A stretch of 64,000 nt of DNA. Origin: Glutinoglossum americanum. Its lineage: Eukaryota > Ascomycota > Geoglossomycetes > Geoglossales > Geoglossaceae. Both the position numbers and the translations under genes were made by a program. Position 1 is the stretch's first letter; every line of letters begins with the position of its first letter. Of this stretch, positions 45,512-56,440 are shown piece after piece. Location of the stretch: positions 62,001 through 126,000 of the forward strand of contig JAGHQL010000017.1 of NCBI GenBank assembly GCA_020080175.1, written 5' to 3'. The notes under the pieces are model-generated. The model had not been told where the DNA came from, ran no database searches, and saw only the letters and a program-made list of their open reading frames with translations.

Positions 45512-48500
45512 TTAACTATGCATACGATCAGCTTCCTGATCCATAATATCGCACAATGCAGCCCCGCAATCCTCCTCGATCTCCTGGCCATCACGACCGA
45601 TTAGGACAGGTTGATCCTCGTTAAGAGCGTTTCTCAGGTGGGAAACGCGGTTGAATCTCGTCTCTGCGATCGTGATCCATTTGATCCTGAAGGGCCCCGA
45701 AGACTTCCACAATAGAGTCTTGGCCCAGGATGGGGTTTGTGCAGTCCCAGGTGCTGATTCCATCCGAGCCTATTTAAAACGTTACCCCATGCTTTCGCCA
45801 CTCTTTCGGTGCAAAATGGTGGAAATACTCACGTAACCTTGAAACGCAGCACTCTTGTTCACAGAAAAGATAAGAATCACATTACGAGTATTGTGAAAAG
45901 CCTCGGCGAATAGCTCCTCATTTTTCTCTTGCGTTGCCCAGACATCCTTCGCCTTTCAGTTACTAATCGATATGCTGGAGCATTTATAGCTTACCTCTTC
46001 CTGCGCCTGTGTAACATTTTCGGAATTGAAACTCTTCACCACGAAATAACGAGTATCTTGGGTAAGAAAGAAAATGAGAATCATGCTTCAATACATCTTA
46101 GAATAGAGCTGTCCTAATCGAACTTACCCCCCTTACGGCCTCTAAAGTCCCAGCTTGTTCTACTTTCGAGTCGGCTGTATTTACCCCCACGATCAGGGTT
46201 TCTCCCGCCACGATAACCGTACGGACCACCACGACCACGGCCACGTCCCGAATATCCGCCTCTTCCACCGTATTCATAATAGGACCGGTTTTGGCCACCC
46301 CGGAAATCTTCATCAGTTGCCCTGCGGTAGGAAGGTTGATCGCGATAGTCTTCGCGTGGAGATGTCTTGTGAGATTCTGTACGGTTAGATTCCTTACTCT
46401 CTGGTCGCCTATGCGATGGTGATATTTCACGGCTATATGAGTCCCGGGTTTTCAGAGATGAACCAGCAATTCTCACTCCCTCATCTGGGGCACCACGGTG
46501 CTGGGGTCCTCCAGAAGCGCGGGGTAATGGACTAAGACTCCTTCGCGGTTGATGGTCGTATGCAGAACGGGATACTTCTCGACCGCGCGGAATATTCTCA
46601 CGACGACGGGTGGCCGTTTCCAGCTCGCCGCCCGATTCGGGGTCCCTAGTATATCGGTGTTGTGGCGGCGCAACGGCGATCTCGTCTCTTAGAGAACCGG
46701 CCCGACCTCTGGGATCAACACGTAATTTTTCTGATGGTACAGGTTCGCCAAACTCGACTTCACGTCCAGAATATCGGCGTTTCAAATTGCTATTCTCAGA
46801 TACCATGGCTGGAGGCGATTCCACATATCTGACAGCTATAGGTTCATCTGCATGTCTAGAGGTGACATAAACCGCAGGAGACCGAGTTGTCATCCGTGCG
46901 GCCATATCGTCTCGGTCAGGTAGAGGCGGAGGTGGCATGTCATATACCACCGACGACCTTGGGCCTACGTAAAAAGCCTTTGGGGCGCCTGATCCGATTT
47001 CTCCAGATGGATTGATTGACTGTTCCCGAAGAAAGGCGCGCCTCTTCGCCGCCTCCGCCTCTAGTTGAAGCTCAGTTTGCCTGGCCTGAAGCGCGCGCAA
47101 TTCTCGGAAACGATGTAACGATTCAATCCGGTATTCGCGGTCATGGTATCGGGTCATCTCAAGCCAGTCTTCTATATCGGCACTGAGAGTAATAGTTGGT
47201 TCTCCGGCGGCTAGACGCAAGCCATCACCGGCGTATTGGCGAGGTAATGGTTGTTCATATTCAGAAACCAACCGCACGTTTGGACGCCGTTGAATATCGT
47301 CGTGGTACATGACACGATAGAGTTGTTGTCGTCGGTGGTCAATTTGTCTCTGAAGTTCAGTTGGGTCATTCCTAGGGCTAGTAAGTGGGGAAGGTGCTAC
47401 TTCGATAACATGCCGAGAAATGGGCCCCTGAACTTGGCGATCGTCCCGATTGCGAAACGAAGTATCTTCATCAACGATGTCACGATGAATTGGCTCTGAA
47501 ATCGTCCGGTCGTTGGGTCCGAAAGTGTCATGTCGAGCACGGGAACTTGATTTAATGACGCTGCTGCCGACTTCTTCATCGATATCCATGTATATTGGGT
47601 AGTCTCTGCCATCGCCACTACTTGGCTGTGTGCTTCGCATATTTCGTCGGTTGTTGTCATTCGACCGCGAATTACCTAACTCTTCTCTGATCTCTCCAAC
47701 TTCTGAAGCCTCAGCTGACCCATTACTTCCATTTGTGCCCATCTTGAGCGTTCTGTTTTGTAGATCCATTTTTTGTTTGTTTGTTGACGTGGTAGCTTTT
47801 GATGCTGTGGCATCGCCATTCTTTGATCCAGCATTGGACGCTTTGGAAATCTGGACCTTTTGGCGGGCTGTGTCGCCTTCCGCATCAAAATTTTCCTTTT
47901 TTATGTTAGCAGATGTAGCTGCCTTTACTTCGGCGACTAGGCCATCAATATCAGTCCGTATATCATTTTTCTCCTCCCTGATGATATTTGATTGAGATGG
48001 TTCCGGTTTATTCTTAAGACCATTCTTCACGGTCGTCGTCGTATCTGTGGGGGAGTCCTTTGCCGCAACAGTGCCTTGTGTGGGTGTGCTAGAATTCTCA
48101 GTTCGCTTCCTAGACACACTTGCTATGACTTTGGCTTTCAAATCTGCCACACTATCTGATAGTGTTGGCGTGGAAGTACTCCGTGGTTTGTCAGACTTAG
48201 GCGGAAGTACTGTAGTGATGTTGGATGAGACAGGCGCCCTGGGCGCGACAGGCTTTAGCGTCGGGTTTCGTATCTGGCGCGAACCAATATTGTCATTCTA
48301 GCGGAAATTAGTAATGTGGATACCAAAAGAAAAAAGAGGCACTGCACCACTCCGTCAAATGTAGCTTGCGGCTGATAATGTTGAGATGCTGGCATATTAT
48401 GATATTCAGGCCCGCCATTCATTGGCTCATCAAAATACCCTTGCGTATCCTCGTTTACCCATTCTTCCTGTCCATGTGAGGTGCCATCATACGGCAGCAT

Positions 48501-48761
48501 GTCCTGTGGATGGGGCTGGAAAAAGGGTCGGCCTCGGTGATCCGGGTGACCGTCGAATCCTCCTTGGTGGTAATTACCATGCCCATAACTAGCATGGGTA
48601 CTGTTATGTTGCCACATTTCTTGATTCCACCCAGACGGATATGTCTGTTGAAAAGCTGGACCTGTTGGAGTAGGCAGGAGATTTTCGAAGCTTTCGTAGC
48701 CTCCCTGATGCTGATCAATGAAGCCCGTGTAAGGTTCAACCTGACCAAAGTTTGGGATCAT
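45512..48761 (-). CDS. YTH-domain RNA-binding protein with RGG box
   Basis: YTH domains bind N6-methyladenosine in RNA, or, in fission yeast Mmi1, a specific unmethylated motif. Exons 48761-48348, 48297-46128, 46056-45995, 45946-45833 and 45769-45512 encode 1005 residues. The first 860 are disordered: Gln/His/Gly/Pro-rich, then Ser/Lys/Arg-rich, then an RGG box (YGGRGGYSGRGRGRGG). The YTH domain is the last 145 residues: TRYFVVKSFNSENV, DVWATQEKNEELF, NVILIFSVNKSAAFQGYARM, SGPFRIKWI and RDGQEIEEDCGAALC. Trp885, Trp935 and Trp941 are candidates for the aromatic cage. The domain is spread over four small exons, whose joins restore these motifs exactly. The start is uncertain: the frame is open upstream of the ATG at 48761 and reaches a good acceptor (CTACCAG, exon from 48795), so an unseen first exon is likely. 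The name YTHDC1-like is an inference. Confidence 0.87.
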
Positions 48762-50224
48762 TCCACAGTAGAGCAATGGCGGGGTAAAGTACGATCTGGT
48801 AGAGAAAAAAGATAGTGTATGAGGTTTAGAGAAAAGATGTAAAGAGGTGTGATATGTCGAAGGTAAGAGTTAGTGGTACTGCGTCTATTTCGATCCTCAG
48901 CTTGAAGCTTGAGATGCGAAGCGAAGATTGATCTATTGTTAAGAAGCGACCGGAGCAATTGGGATCAGACTTGTGGCCTCCTGGCTTAGCAAAGATGATA
49001 GAGTATCCCAAGGTGTAAGATGGAAAAGACTTAGCCGGGTTCCAGATGATGGATGGGGGTTATTCTGCTTCAGATTCAATCTAGTGGAGAGTTCAGAGAT
49101 GAATTGAACGTGCCGCCGCTATCTGCCCGTCTCAAACCCAAAGCCCTAGGAACTGGACGAGAGAAATAGAAAGGGTGAATCCTCTGAAGTCTTGGTGCGA
49201 GGTCAAGATCGGGTTAAGTTAACCACCGGCAAGCGTCTAGTAAACAAGACGCTGCCGGTTATGATAAGCCGCGTTGATTCTCCAGGTGATAGAGTGCTAG
49301 AACTTGATGAAGCAGTATAACTTCAGATTTGCAGCCTAGAGAACCGATAGATCTATTCCTATCGGGCCTGCATATCGTTTAAAATCATAGAATTGGTGAA
49401 GTGAATGAAACGTGCGTTGTGAGGAAGTTGAAAAGTTGATGTAGGAATGCCAAGAGCGATCAAGCGAACCACCCGTGAGAGAATGAACACGCAATAGAAT
49501 TCCCGAGCGTCAAACTAAAACCCCTCCATCCGCTGTTTCATGAACCGTTAATTTATCTTTTTGGATATATTACTCAGCTTTCAAACTTTTAATGCTCTCC
49601 ACAATATCTACCGCACTTTCCTCGTAATACCCAACTCAAACGGCAAAGTGTGCAGGGACTTTCGCCATGTATGTACGTAACCCCCGGTTTGATTTCATCT
49701 TATTGGCATATCGACTGCAGGAGCTTCAGCCTATTGGCAAATACAGAATACGGTATCCCAGATATTAACTCGAGTCAACCAGCAACCCAGACAAGAGGCC
49801 CTGAGCCCAGCCCCTCTTCCATCCTTGTTTCATACAAACATAGTTAGTGCTATACCAGACGATGTTTTTCTAATCATTTACCTTTGGTAAAACGCATGGA
49901 GCAACCCATTTCTAGCGAAACGCATCGCGTTATGTATTCGTCGAAAGAAGACTACCTAGTAGACCTAGAAAACGAAAACCTTTCAAGCCAGGCAAACACC
50001 TAGAAAGGCAGGTTTAGAGGACAACACTAGAGGGAATTACATTGAAGGGAAGCCCGTTACCCAGCCGAGAATGACAGGCAGCAAACAGAGTAAAACCACG
50101 AAATTCGTGAAGGTGGTCGTGGGGAGAAAATAGGCTTTTGGTTTGCCAAGGAGGACTGGTATTGAAATATACCCCGTGGTCTCAAAGAGCGAACACAGCT
50201 TCCATGAAGCACCGACCCAACAGA
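48762..50224. other. promoter/leader of the YTH gene and 3' flank of epsin
   Basis: About 1.46 kb between two minus-strand genes. The part next to the YTH gene probably holds its 5' UTR, an intron with a polypyrimidine-CTACCAG acceptor at 48796-48798, and possibly a short first coding exon that I could not place. The rest is AT-rich with no supported gene. Confidence 0.5.
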
Positions 50225-52234
50225 TTAACTAAGATCAATTAAACTCCCGCCTTGCTGCTGCTGATGTGGCTGCTGGGGCTGATGCCCGAAGGGGTTGCTT
50301 GTTGATGCTCCAAACGCACCGCCTCCGTACCCGTTCGAGCTCGCAGGACCTGTCTGTGCTAGTAACAGTCTGCCTCCCGGCTGTTGTCCAAATCCGCCAC
50401 TATTGCCGAAGCCAGTGCTTTGAGGGGCGCCCGTAAATTGCTGGCTGAAGAACGGGTTATTTCCGGTGGCGGATTGGTTGACCCTATCCAACCCTTGACC
50501 AGCAGAATTAACAAATGTTCCCGGGGCGGTATGCTGGGCCGGAATTCGTAGTTGTCCAGTATTACCGAAAGTATCCATGCCATCACCAGTGGCAAGTAGA
50601 GCGTTGAGGTGGGCATGTTGTGGATTAGTTTCCTTTTGGGGTGCTGAGGTTTGGGGGGAGAAAGAAGTCGAGGGGTTGAAGTTATGATTATTAAACTGCG
50701 TTTGGACTTTCTGCTCTTGGAGAATAGAAAGCGGGGAGCCAGTCGCTCGTTCTGGTTGTGACTGTGTCCGGTTAAAGGATGATGCGAAGGGATTGTTCGT
50801 TCCCGTTGGAGCCGGTTTTGAGGCTTCAAGTTGAGTCGGCTGTTGCTGCTGAGCCCACGGGTTGTGAGTCCCAACTTGGGGGAAACTGCTTTGCGGCTGC
50901 TGCTGCTGCTGCTGTTGTTGTTGTTGCTGCTGCTGTTGGTCGAGTCCGCCGATGATGCCTGGTTGTTGGGTATATGGATTGTTCATATTCCCAAATGGAG
51001 ATGTCTGAGCCTGTGGGAAACCCTGCTGTTGCGGTTCCGGCTGGAGAAATATCTGCTGGTCAAATGGCGTCTGCTGGGTTGGGAAGCCGTTTTGTCCATT
51101 TTGACCAAACCCGTTTTGATAACCTGTAGGTTGGGTCTGGAATGCAGTCGGCTGAGAGTACACGTTGTTAAGATAGCCGGTTGATTGTGCTTGCTGCTGT
51201 TGAGCTATTTGCTGGTCCATCGGATTCGCGTACCAGTCCACAGCGGCACCTTGTTGATAAGTCTGATTGACACCTGTGGGTTGTGAATGTGGATTTTGCA
51301 CCGGGGTATCATCAAAGAGCGAAATAGCATTGCTCTCTTCTAACTGCCTCCTACGGAGCTCTTCCTCTTCTTTACTCAATTTGATAGCCTTTGCGTAGTC
51401 GTCGTCTTCAGGCGCATGTGAATTCTTCTCTCGCCTCTTCCTATCTTCTTCTGCGTCATGCTTGCTAGCTTCGATCGCCAACTGAAATTCGGCATCTTCT
51501 TCATCTGCTTTACGAGGTTTCCGCTCCGAGTGCCTACTTGGTGGAACGCTGCTCTTGGCCGGGAGATTGCTAGAAGATGGGCCGAATTCTTCTATCCCAG
51601 TAACGCTAGACTTCCAAGACTTGCGGCCTGCACGTTCACCTCGTAGCCGTTCCTCGTCAAGGATCAAGGAAGTTAGCTCTTTAGCTGACACCCGTACTGT
51701 CGTTTCAGGTTAGCCGAATAGCCATTATGTCCCACTCCAAATAGTGAGGTTTACCATCCCTTCCAACATCTCGGCCTTCTTCATCGATATACTGAAATTC
51801 TCTAAGGGTCTTGATGATGTAGATATTCTTCCGTGCCCATGTAACTACAAGGTCGGTCCCCTCATGAAGACAATAATCCAGTACCCTCAGCGCCTTCAGG
51901 ACGTGCCGCCAGTTCTTGCCCTTATCGTTCAATCGTTTATCGAGCATATCCATTATCTCGTAGAAATCATTCGACCTATGCTCAACTACTAATTAGAGTA
52001 ATACCACTGTAAGACAAAGAATGACTGCATACGAATTGAAGGTCATTTGAGCGATATCGCTCATCTCCGTACCTGTCGGACCCCATGGATCGTTGCTTGT
52101 GGCTATAACAAAAGCGTGAGCCCATCAGCACCCACGAGAATCGATCAAGAATAGCTCATACCATTTCTGACCTTCACCTGTACATGGGAATAGCCTTTTG
52201 TGACATTTTTGACGCTCCTGATAACTTTCGCCAT
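50225..52234 (-). CDS. ent1: epsin (Ent1/Ent2-type) endocytic adaptor
   Basis: Epsins bind PtdIns(4,5)P2, ubiquitinated cargo, EH-domain proteins and clathrin during endocytosis. Exons 52234-52162, 52102-52033, 51975-51755 and 51696-50225 encode 611 residues. The ENTH domain is the first 145 residues: VIRSVKNVTKGYSHVQVKVR, NATSNDPWGPTGTEMSDIA, DFYEIMDMLDKRLNDKGKNW and WARKNIYIIKTLREFQYID. Two ubiquitin-interacting motifs follow (DDAEFQLAIEASK and DDDYAKAIKLSKEEEE). The C-terminal half is Gln-rich with a poly-Gln tract and three NPF motifs (NNPFAS, NNPFFS, SNPFGH) for EH-domain partners. The last residues, SLIDLS, form a C-terminal clathrin-box motif like that of yeast Ent1. All three introns fall within the ENTH coding region, and each join restores the family sequence. 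The small exons (70-73 nt) make it easy to mis-predict. Confidence 0.94.
50896..50937. repeat. CAG/CAA repeat encoding a poly-Gln tract in epsin
   Basis: On the minus strand this is a run of CAG and CAA codons coding for 14 consecutive Gln residues within the epsin disordered region. The mix of CAG and CAA should limit slippage, but length differences between strains are likely. Confidence 0.85.
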
Positions 52235-53170
52235 GATTCTTGAGTTTGGTGAACTTTAGGCCCCTGCAGTCCGATATGGTGAATGCCGGCGGTGAAAGAA
52301 GCCTTTTCGCTTACAAATTGGGCTGATGCTTGCTGAGGCCCTTGTTCAAATGTATGAAGGATGCAGTATCATAAGTCGTTGTTGCGCACGTTTAGATACA
52401 GACGATGCAGAAGTCTCAATGATGTCTGGCGATGATGCAAATGTGGCTGGGGTCGTTTCAATTTAGTGCCGGCAACGGACCACAACGGGAAGTGAATGCG
52501 GGTATTCGTTTGCGCGATAACAAAGAGATATTAAGTAGGTCGAGCTTCGGCCTCAGGTGAGTGGGCCCAACAAAATTGTTGAGTTTGATAGCGAAGTTAG
52601 GAATCTGGGGGCAGTAGTCCAAATTGGTACGCAGACGCACGGCGGGGTGCGTTTGGCCTGTGGCGCTCTAGGGCTTGGCGCGCCTTGCGCAGAGTGTCCA
52701 CTATTTGATATTCCAGTATCGGACCAAACGATAGGTCAGAGTGATAGGACTTTGGAACCAACACAAGGGAATGCTGGATCTTTGATCAGGAATAAGCTGG
52801 GATGAGAGGGTAGGCCTGAGATTCTATCGGAGCCGCGCGGCTCATTCAAATTTTGACGACGCCACTGTGGCGGTGCAGCAGTGTTATAACACCTTTTACT
52901 CTTCAAGGCGGGTTGTCCTCTCGGCCAACTGGCAACGCAAGGCACACAGAGCAATTGACTATCCACCGCCATGCCTTTGACAATGGCTAACCGTCCAAGC
53001 CCAAGGCAGCAAACTGAACAACGAGGCGGAAGATCTGGTTTCAACTTTACAAAACCTGACCGCTGCGATTGCTTAACTGCCGAAATAATGAAATGGACGT
53101 ACGTCAGCATTACTGTGTGCTTTTAAGCTGATAGAAATAGCAAACTATTAGGAAGAAATACAAATCTCCT

Positions 53171-53431
53171 TTAGGATACTAGAGCAGTGCAAATTTCGGA
53201 GCGACGAGGTTTGGCGGTCAGCAAACCTCCTTCCAGATAAGAACAAATCCGCGACGAGTGATACTCTGCGCTGATCCTGAATGAATTGTTGGATTTCTTC
53301 GCTGACCTCTCAACAAACTTGTACAATACTAGCAAGACCAACAGCAATGATACATAGACTATGGGATTTTCCGCCCAGACCTCAAAATTCGCATTCCTGT
53401 GTCCCATGCTGACACTTTGGCACTTGGCCAT
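53171..53431 (-). CDS. possible small single-pass membrane protein
   Basis: An 86-residue frame with an ATG and a second ATG nine residues later (MGHRNANFEVW). It has one clear hydrophobic segment, NPIVYVSLLLVLLVLYKFV, followed by a basic stretch (ERSAKKS). This organisation, a short luminal N-terminus, one helix and a basic cytosolic side, is that of small ER or mitochondrial membrane proteins. No family is recognised, and the frame could be chance. An intron near its 3' end is possible. It lies about 0.9 kb upstream of the epsin start, on the same strand. Confidence 0.3.
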   Translation of the reverse strand: MAKCQSVSMGHRNANFEVWAENPIVYVSLLLVLLVLYKFVERSAKKSNNSFRISAEYHSSRICSYLEGGLLTAKPRRSEICTALVS

Positions 53432-56400
53432 TACACCTAGTATCGGATTTAAATTTCCGTGAGGTGGTTTTGGGTGGGATTTTTTGCCACAGGCCGCGGT
53501 GCGTCTTGTCGGTTACTATGAACACGATTCAGCGCCAGGACCCAAAAGTTAAATACAAGGGAAGGGGAGTGAGAAAGAGAGATCGGAGAGGGAGAGTCTC
53601 GATTCGTAACACAAAACAGTCCCAAACGCTTACTAAGGTATGCACATACATACAGGTACATACAATGCTTGTAACTCCATATGTGCGACGAAATGCAGTG
53701 GCAACTCACCATAAGAACAGTAATCGAGATCTCGAGGAATTAAATTTAGGGTGACGCATTTCTAGCCTCAGGTTCTCCACAAAGCAGGCAGGGCTCCCGA
53801 TCCTCATGACATCCCTGGCTTGATCCTACAGTCCAGGTACCCTAGATGCAAGCAATATACAGGTACAGGCGCATTGCAGCAACACCGGAAACATGATGTA
53901 TGTCATATAATTTTTTTTTTTGATTCGCGTAGAGGAAATGCCATCCTCATGCTTGTTTGCTGGTGCGTGAGGAAGGATATGGGGTGGCTGGCGTTTGTCA
54001 ACCACGCACCCCGCAGGACGTGGGACTCGTTGGGTCCGCTCCGCGGTGGAGATCACGAATCCAGCGGTGGGCGGGGGATACACCCCTCGAATCGATCCTG
54101 GAGTTCTGCCGCGGAACAGATTACTTTCATCTTAGTCAATCTAGAAGTAGCAGAGTTCTAGTGCGGAGCCATATCCGGATGAGATCTTTTGGGAAGAACG
54201 CTGGTTTCGTGCGCTGCCGATAAGATTAAGGTTTCAGGACCCGCGTGATTTTCAACTGGGAGGGCCAATAAACGACTCATGGATCCCATCGACGACAGCG
54301 GCCCGAGAAAGTTTTACAAGATGGGCCCGGCAGCACTCCATCTGGGGGATAGATTTGATATTCCAAAGGAGCGGCAAGGCGCTTTCGTCAAGATATTTGA
54401 CCTGTCATTTGCTCGAGGCCCGCGGCCGGAGCGATGTAAGCATCGAGGAGATGAAGGCGTCGTAAGTAGAAGGAAATACGAGACTTGTTCGGTCCGAGAT
54501 AGCGGAAAAAACTAAGTGTTCGACATGGAGCCTTGCCTTACTGTGTTATGCGCCGGCGATGATTGGGCTTTTGCGCTGACAGGCACACTTGTCACTGCGG
54601 GACGGCATATGGAGACGAATTCGAAGAGGCCCGCGCTCGGCATGTAGAGCCTCAAGAGCCGGCGCACTTATTGCAACTCCAACCGATGGATACAGGATTT
54701 GCGACGAACCCCTTCCGAAGCCCACGTGTCGAGCCTGTCGGAAACAATGGGCTTGGCTCCGAGCTTTTTCTCGACCCCCTACCGAATGCACTGAGCATGG
54801 ACCCAGGAGTGAACATCCCAAACACGTGCATGCACCCCATGGGCTGCACTTTTCATGCGTTAGACCAAACGGCCGGCTCCTTTGTCGGTTTCTCCCCCCA
54901 CTACCCGCCCCCAAGAGGAAGAAGGAAAGAGCGTTGAACGCCGGATGGCTGTCCAGCATGCGACTCTCGAAAAGGCAAGAACAAAAGTGCGCATACCAAC
55001 TTACTCTGCATATCCTCTCCTGCGACAGGTGGGCGGATTCGGTTCCTAGAGGGAGGAAAAAAAAAGAATTCACGGAATATACCGACTGTGCTTTGTGTGA
55101 CTGTCCGAGCGTTAGCCACTATGCGGTGTACCTCGCAAGAGTTAGTTTGGACACGCGATCGCAGGGTTGTTTGCGTATGCATTCCCTGATATCCTCCGGT
55201 CTCACATTGCAATTTGGGGGTGCGTGGTTGTCGCTCTATCGTTTCTGGCGGTGAGAGCACATCAGGGCTAAGAAGCTAAGAAACCACCTCTGCCTTGCAG
55301 CTGATGACTCCTGATTTTCTTTTACTTCATTTTTTATTTTCCTCTTTCAGATGTTTTAGTGTTATTTTCGTTCGAAAAGTTAAATTTAGATGTTTTATGT
55401 GCGCTCGGATATACCGATTCCATCTTGTCTTTAATGCGATCCCATGGCGGTATGTTTTGGAATTATGTGGGCCTTCTCTGCAATGTTAGGGAGCTCTTTT
55501 TTAGGATCTTGCATCGCTTGTATTTTTGCGGATCTGGATCTGAAGCCAGAGATGTCTCTCAATGCGATCCTTCCGCCGCATGTATAGATTTACGTACATG
55601 GAGTTGTAGGATACTTGTTTCAGAAGTCTCACAGGAATGGAAGCTCCGCAGAATGTTCTACGGAAAAAGAAAATCCGTCCCTCTGTATCACCTTCCCTTT
55701 ACACTCTGTGGCATCGACTGCCGACAGATATGGATCTTTCATAATGGGGGTGGTAGTAGCTTTTGCATGACGCCACATCGAGTTAGTACCTAAAAAAAGC
55801 GCAGCGAGCTTCTTTCCCGGGCCCGTATTGTCTGACAGAGATTCTTCCCTCGGGCGGGATTACGAGAAGTGTTTTCGTTATGTGGCTTACGCGGTGTAAT
55901 CAGGCGAGCTGGTAGTTGCTAGAGACGGAGATAGGTCTTCTAGAAGGGCGCTCAAAAGGTTCTAGATTAAAACGTGGATTTTGCGCCAGCAATCTCTTGG
56001 TTAGTGCCGCTAAACGTTTCTTGTCGGTTCGTCTCATGAACCGTAAACGACGCTACCGGATCACTTCATGAACCGGCATCGGTCCGTGAACAAGTCAGTT
56101 AGCGCCATCTGGATGGTTCGAGAGGCCATCCGAAATTGCGAGATGAGAGCGCTTTGTGCCGTATCGTCCCATTCAGGGTTGCCGAAGCCGTATCCCTAGT
56201 CCAATGCCGACTGCCTTATCTAGGCAACGTGGTGGGGATGGATGGGTAAGATCATCATGAAGATTTTCACCGGAAGCGAGTTATCGTTTCCCCATCGAAT
56301 CTGGACGTCGATGACGTGCGAACTACTATAGGTAGGGCAAAGATAGGGTGCGGGAGTAATTTTCTGCATGGGGAAGCACGGGAAGCACGTCGCATGCGTA

Positions 56401-56440
56401 GGACAGGCAAGACAGGACTGGACAGGACATGACAGGACGA
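56401..56440. repeat. GACAGGA-rich degenerate tandem repeat
   Basis: Five imperfect copies of a GACAGGA/GACAGGC-like unit of variable spacing lie in non-coding sequence. Just upstream (about 56370-56388) GGGAAGCAC is also duplicated. These are short simple repeats of no known role. Confidence 0.6.
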
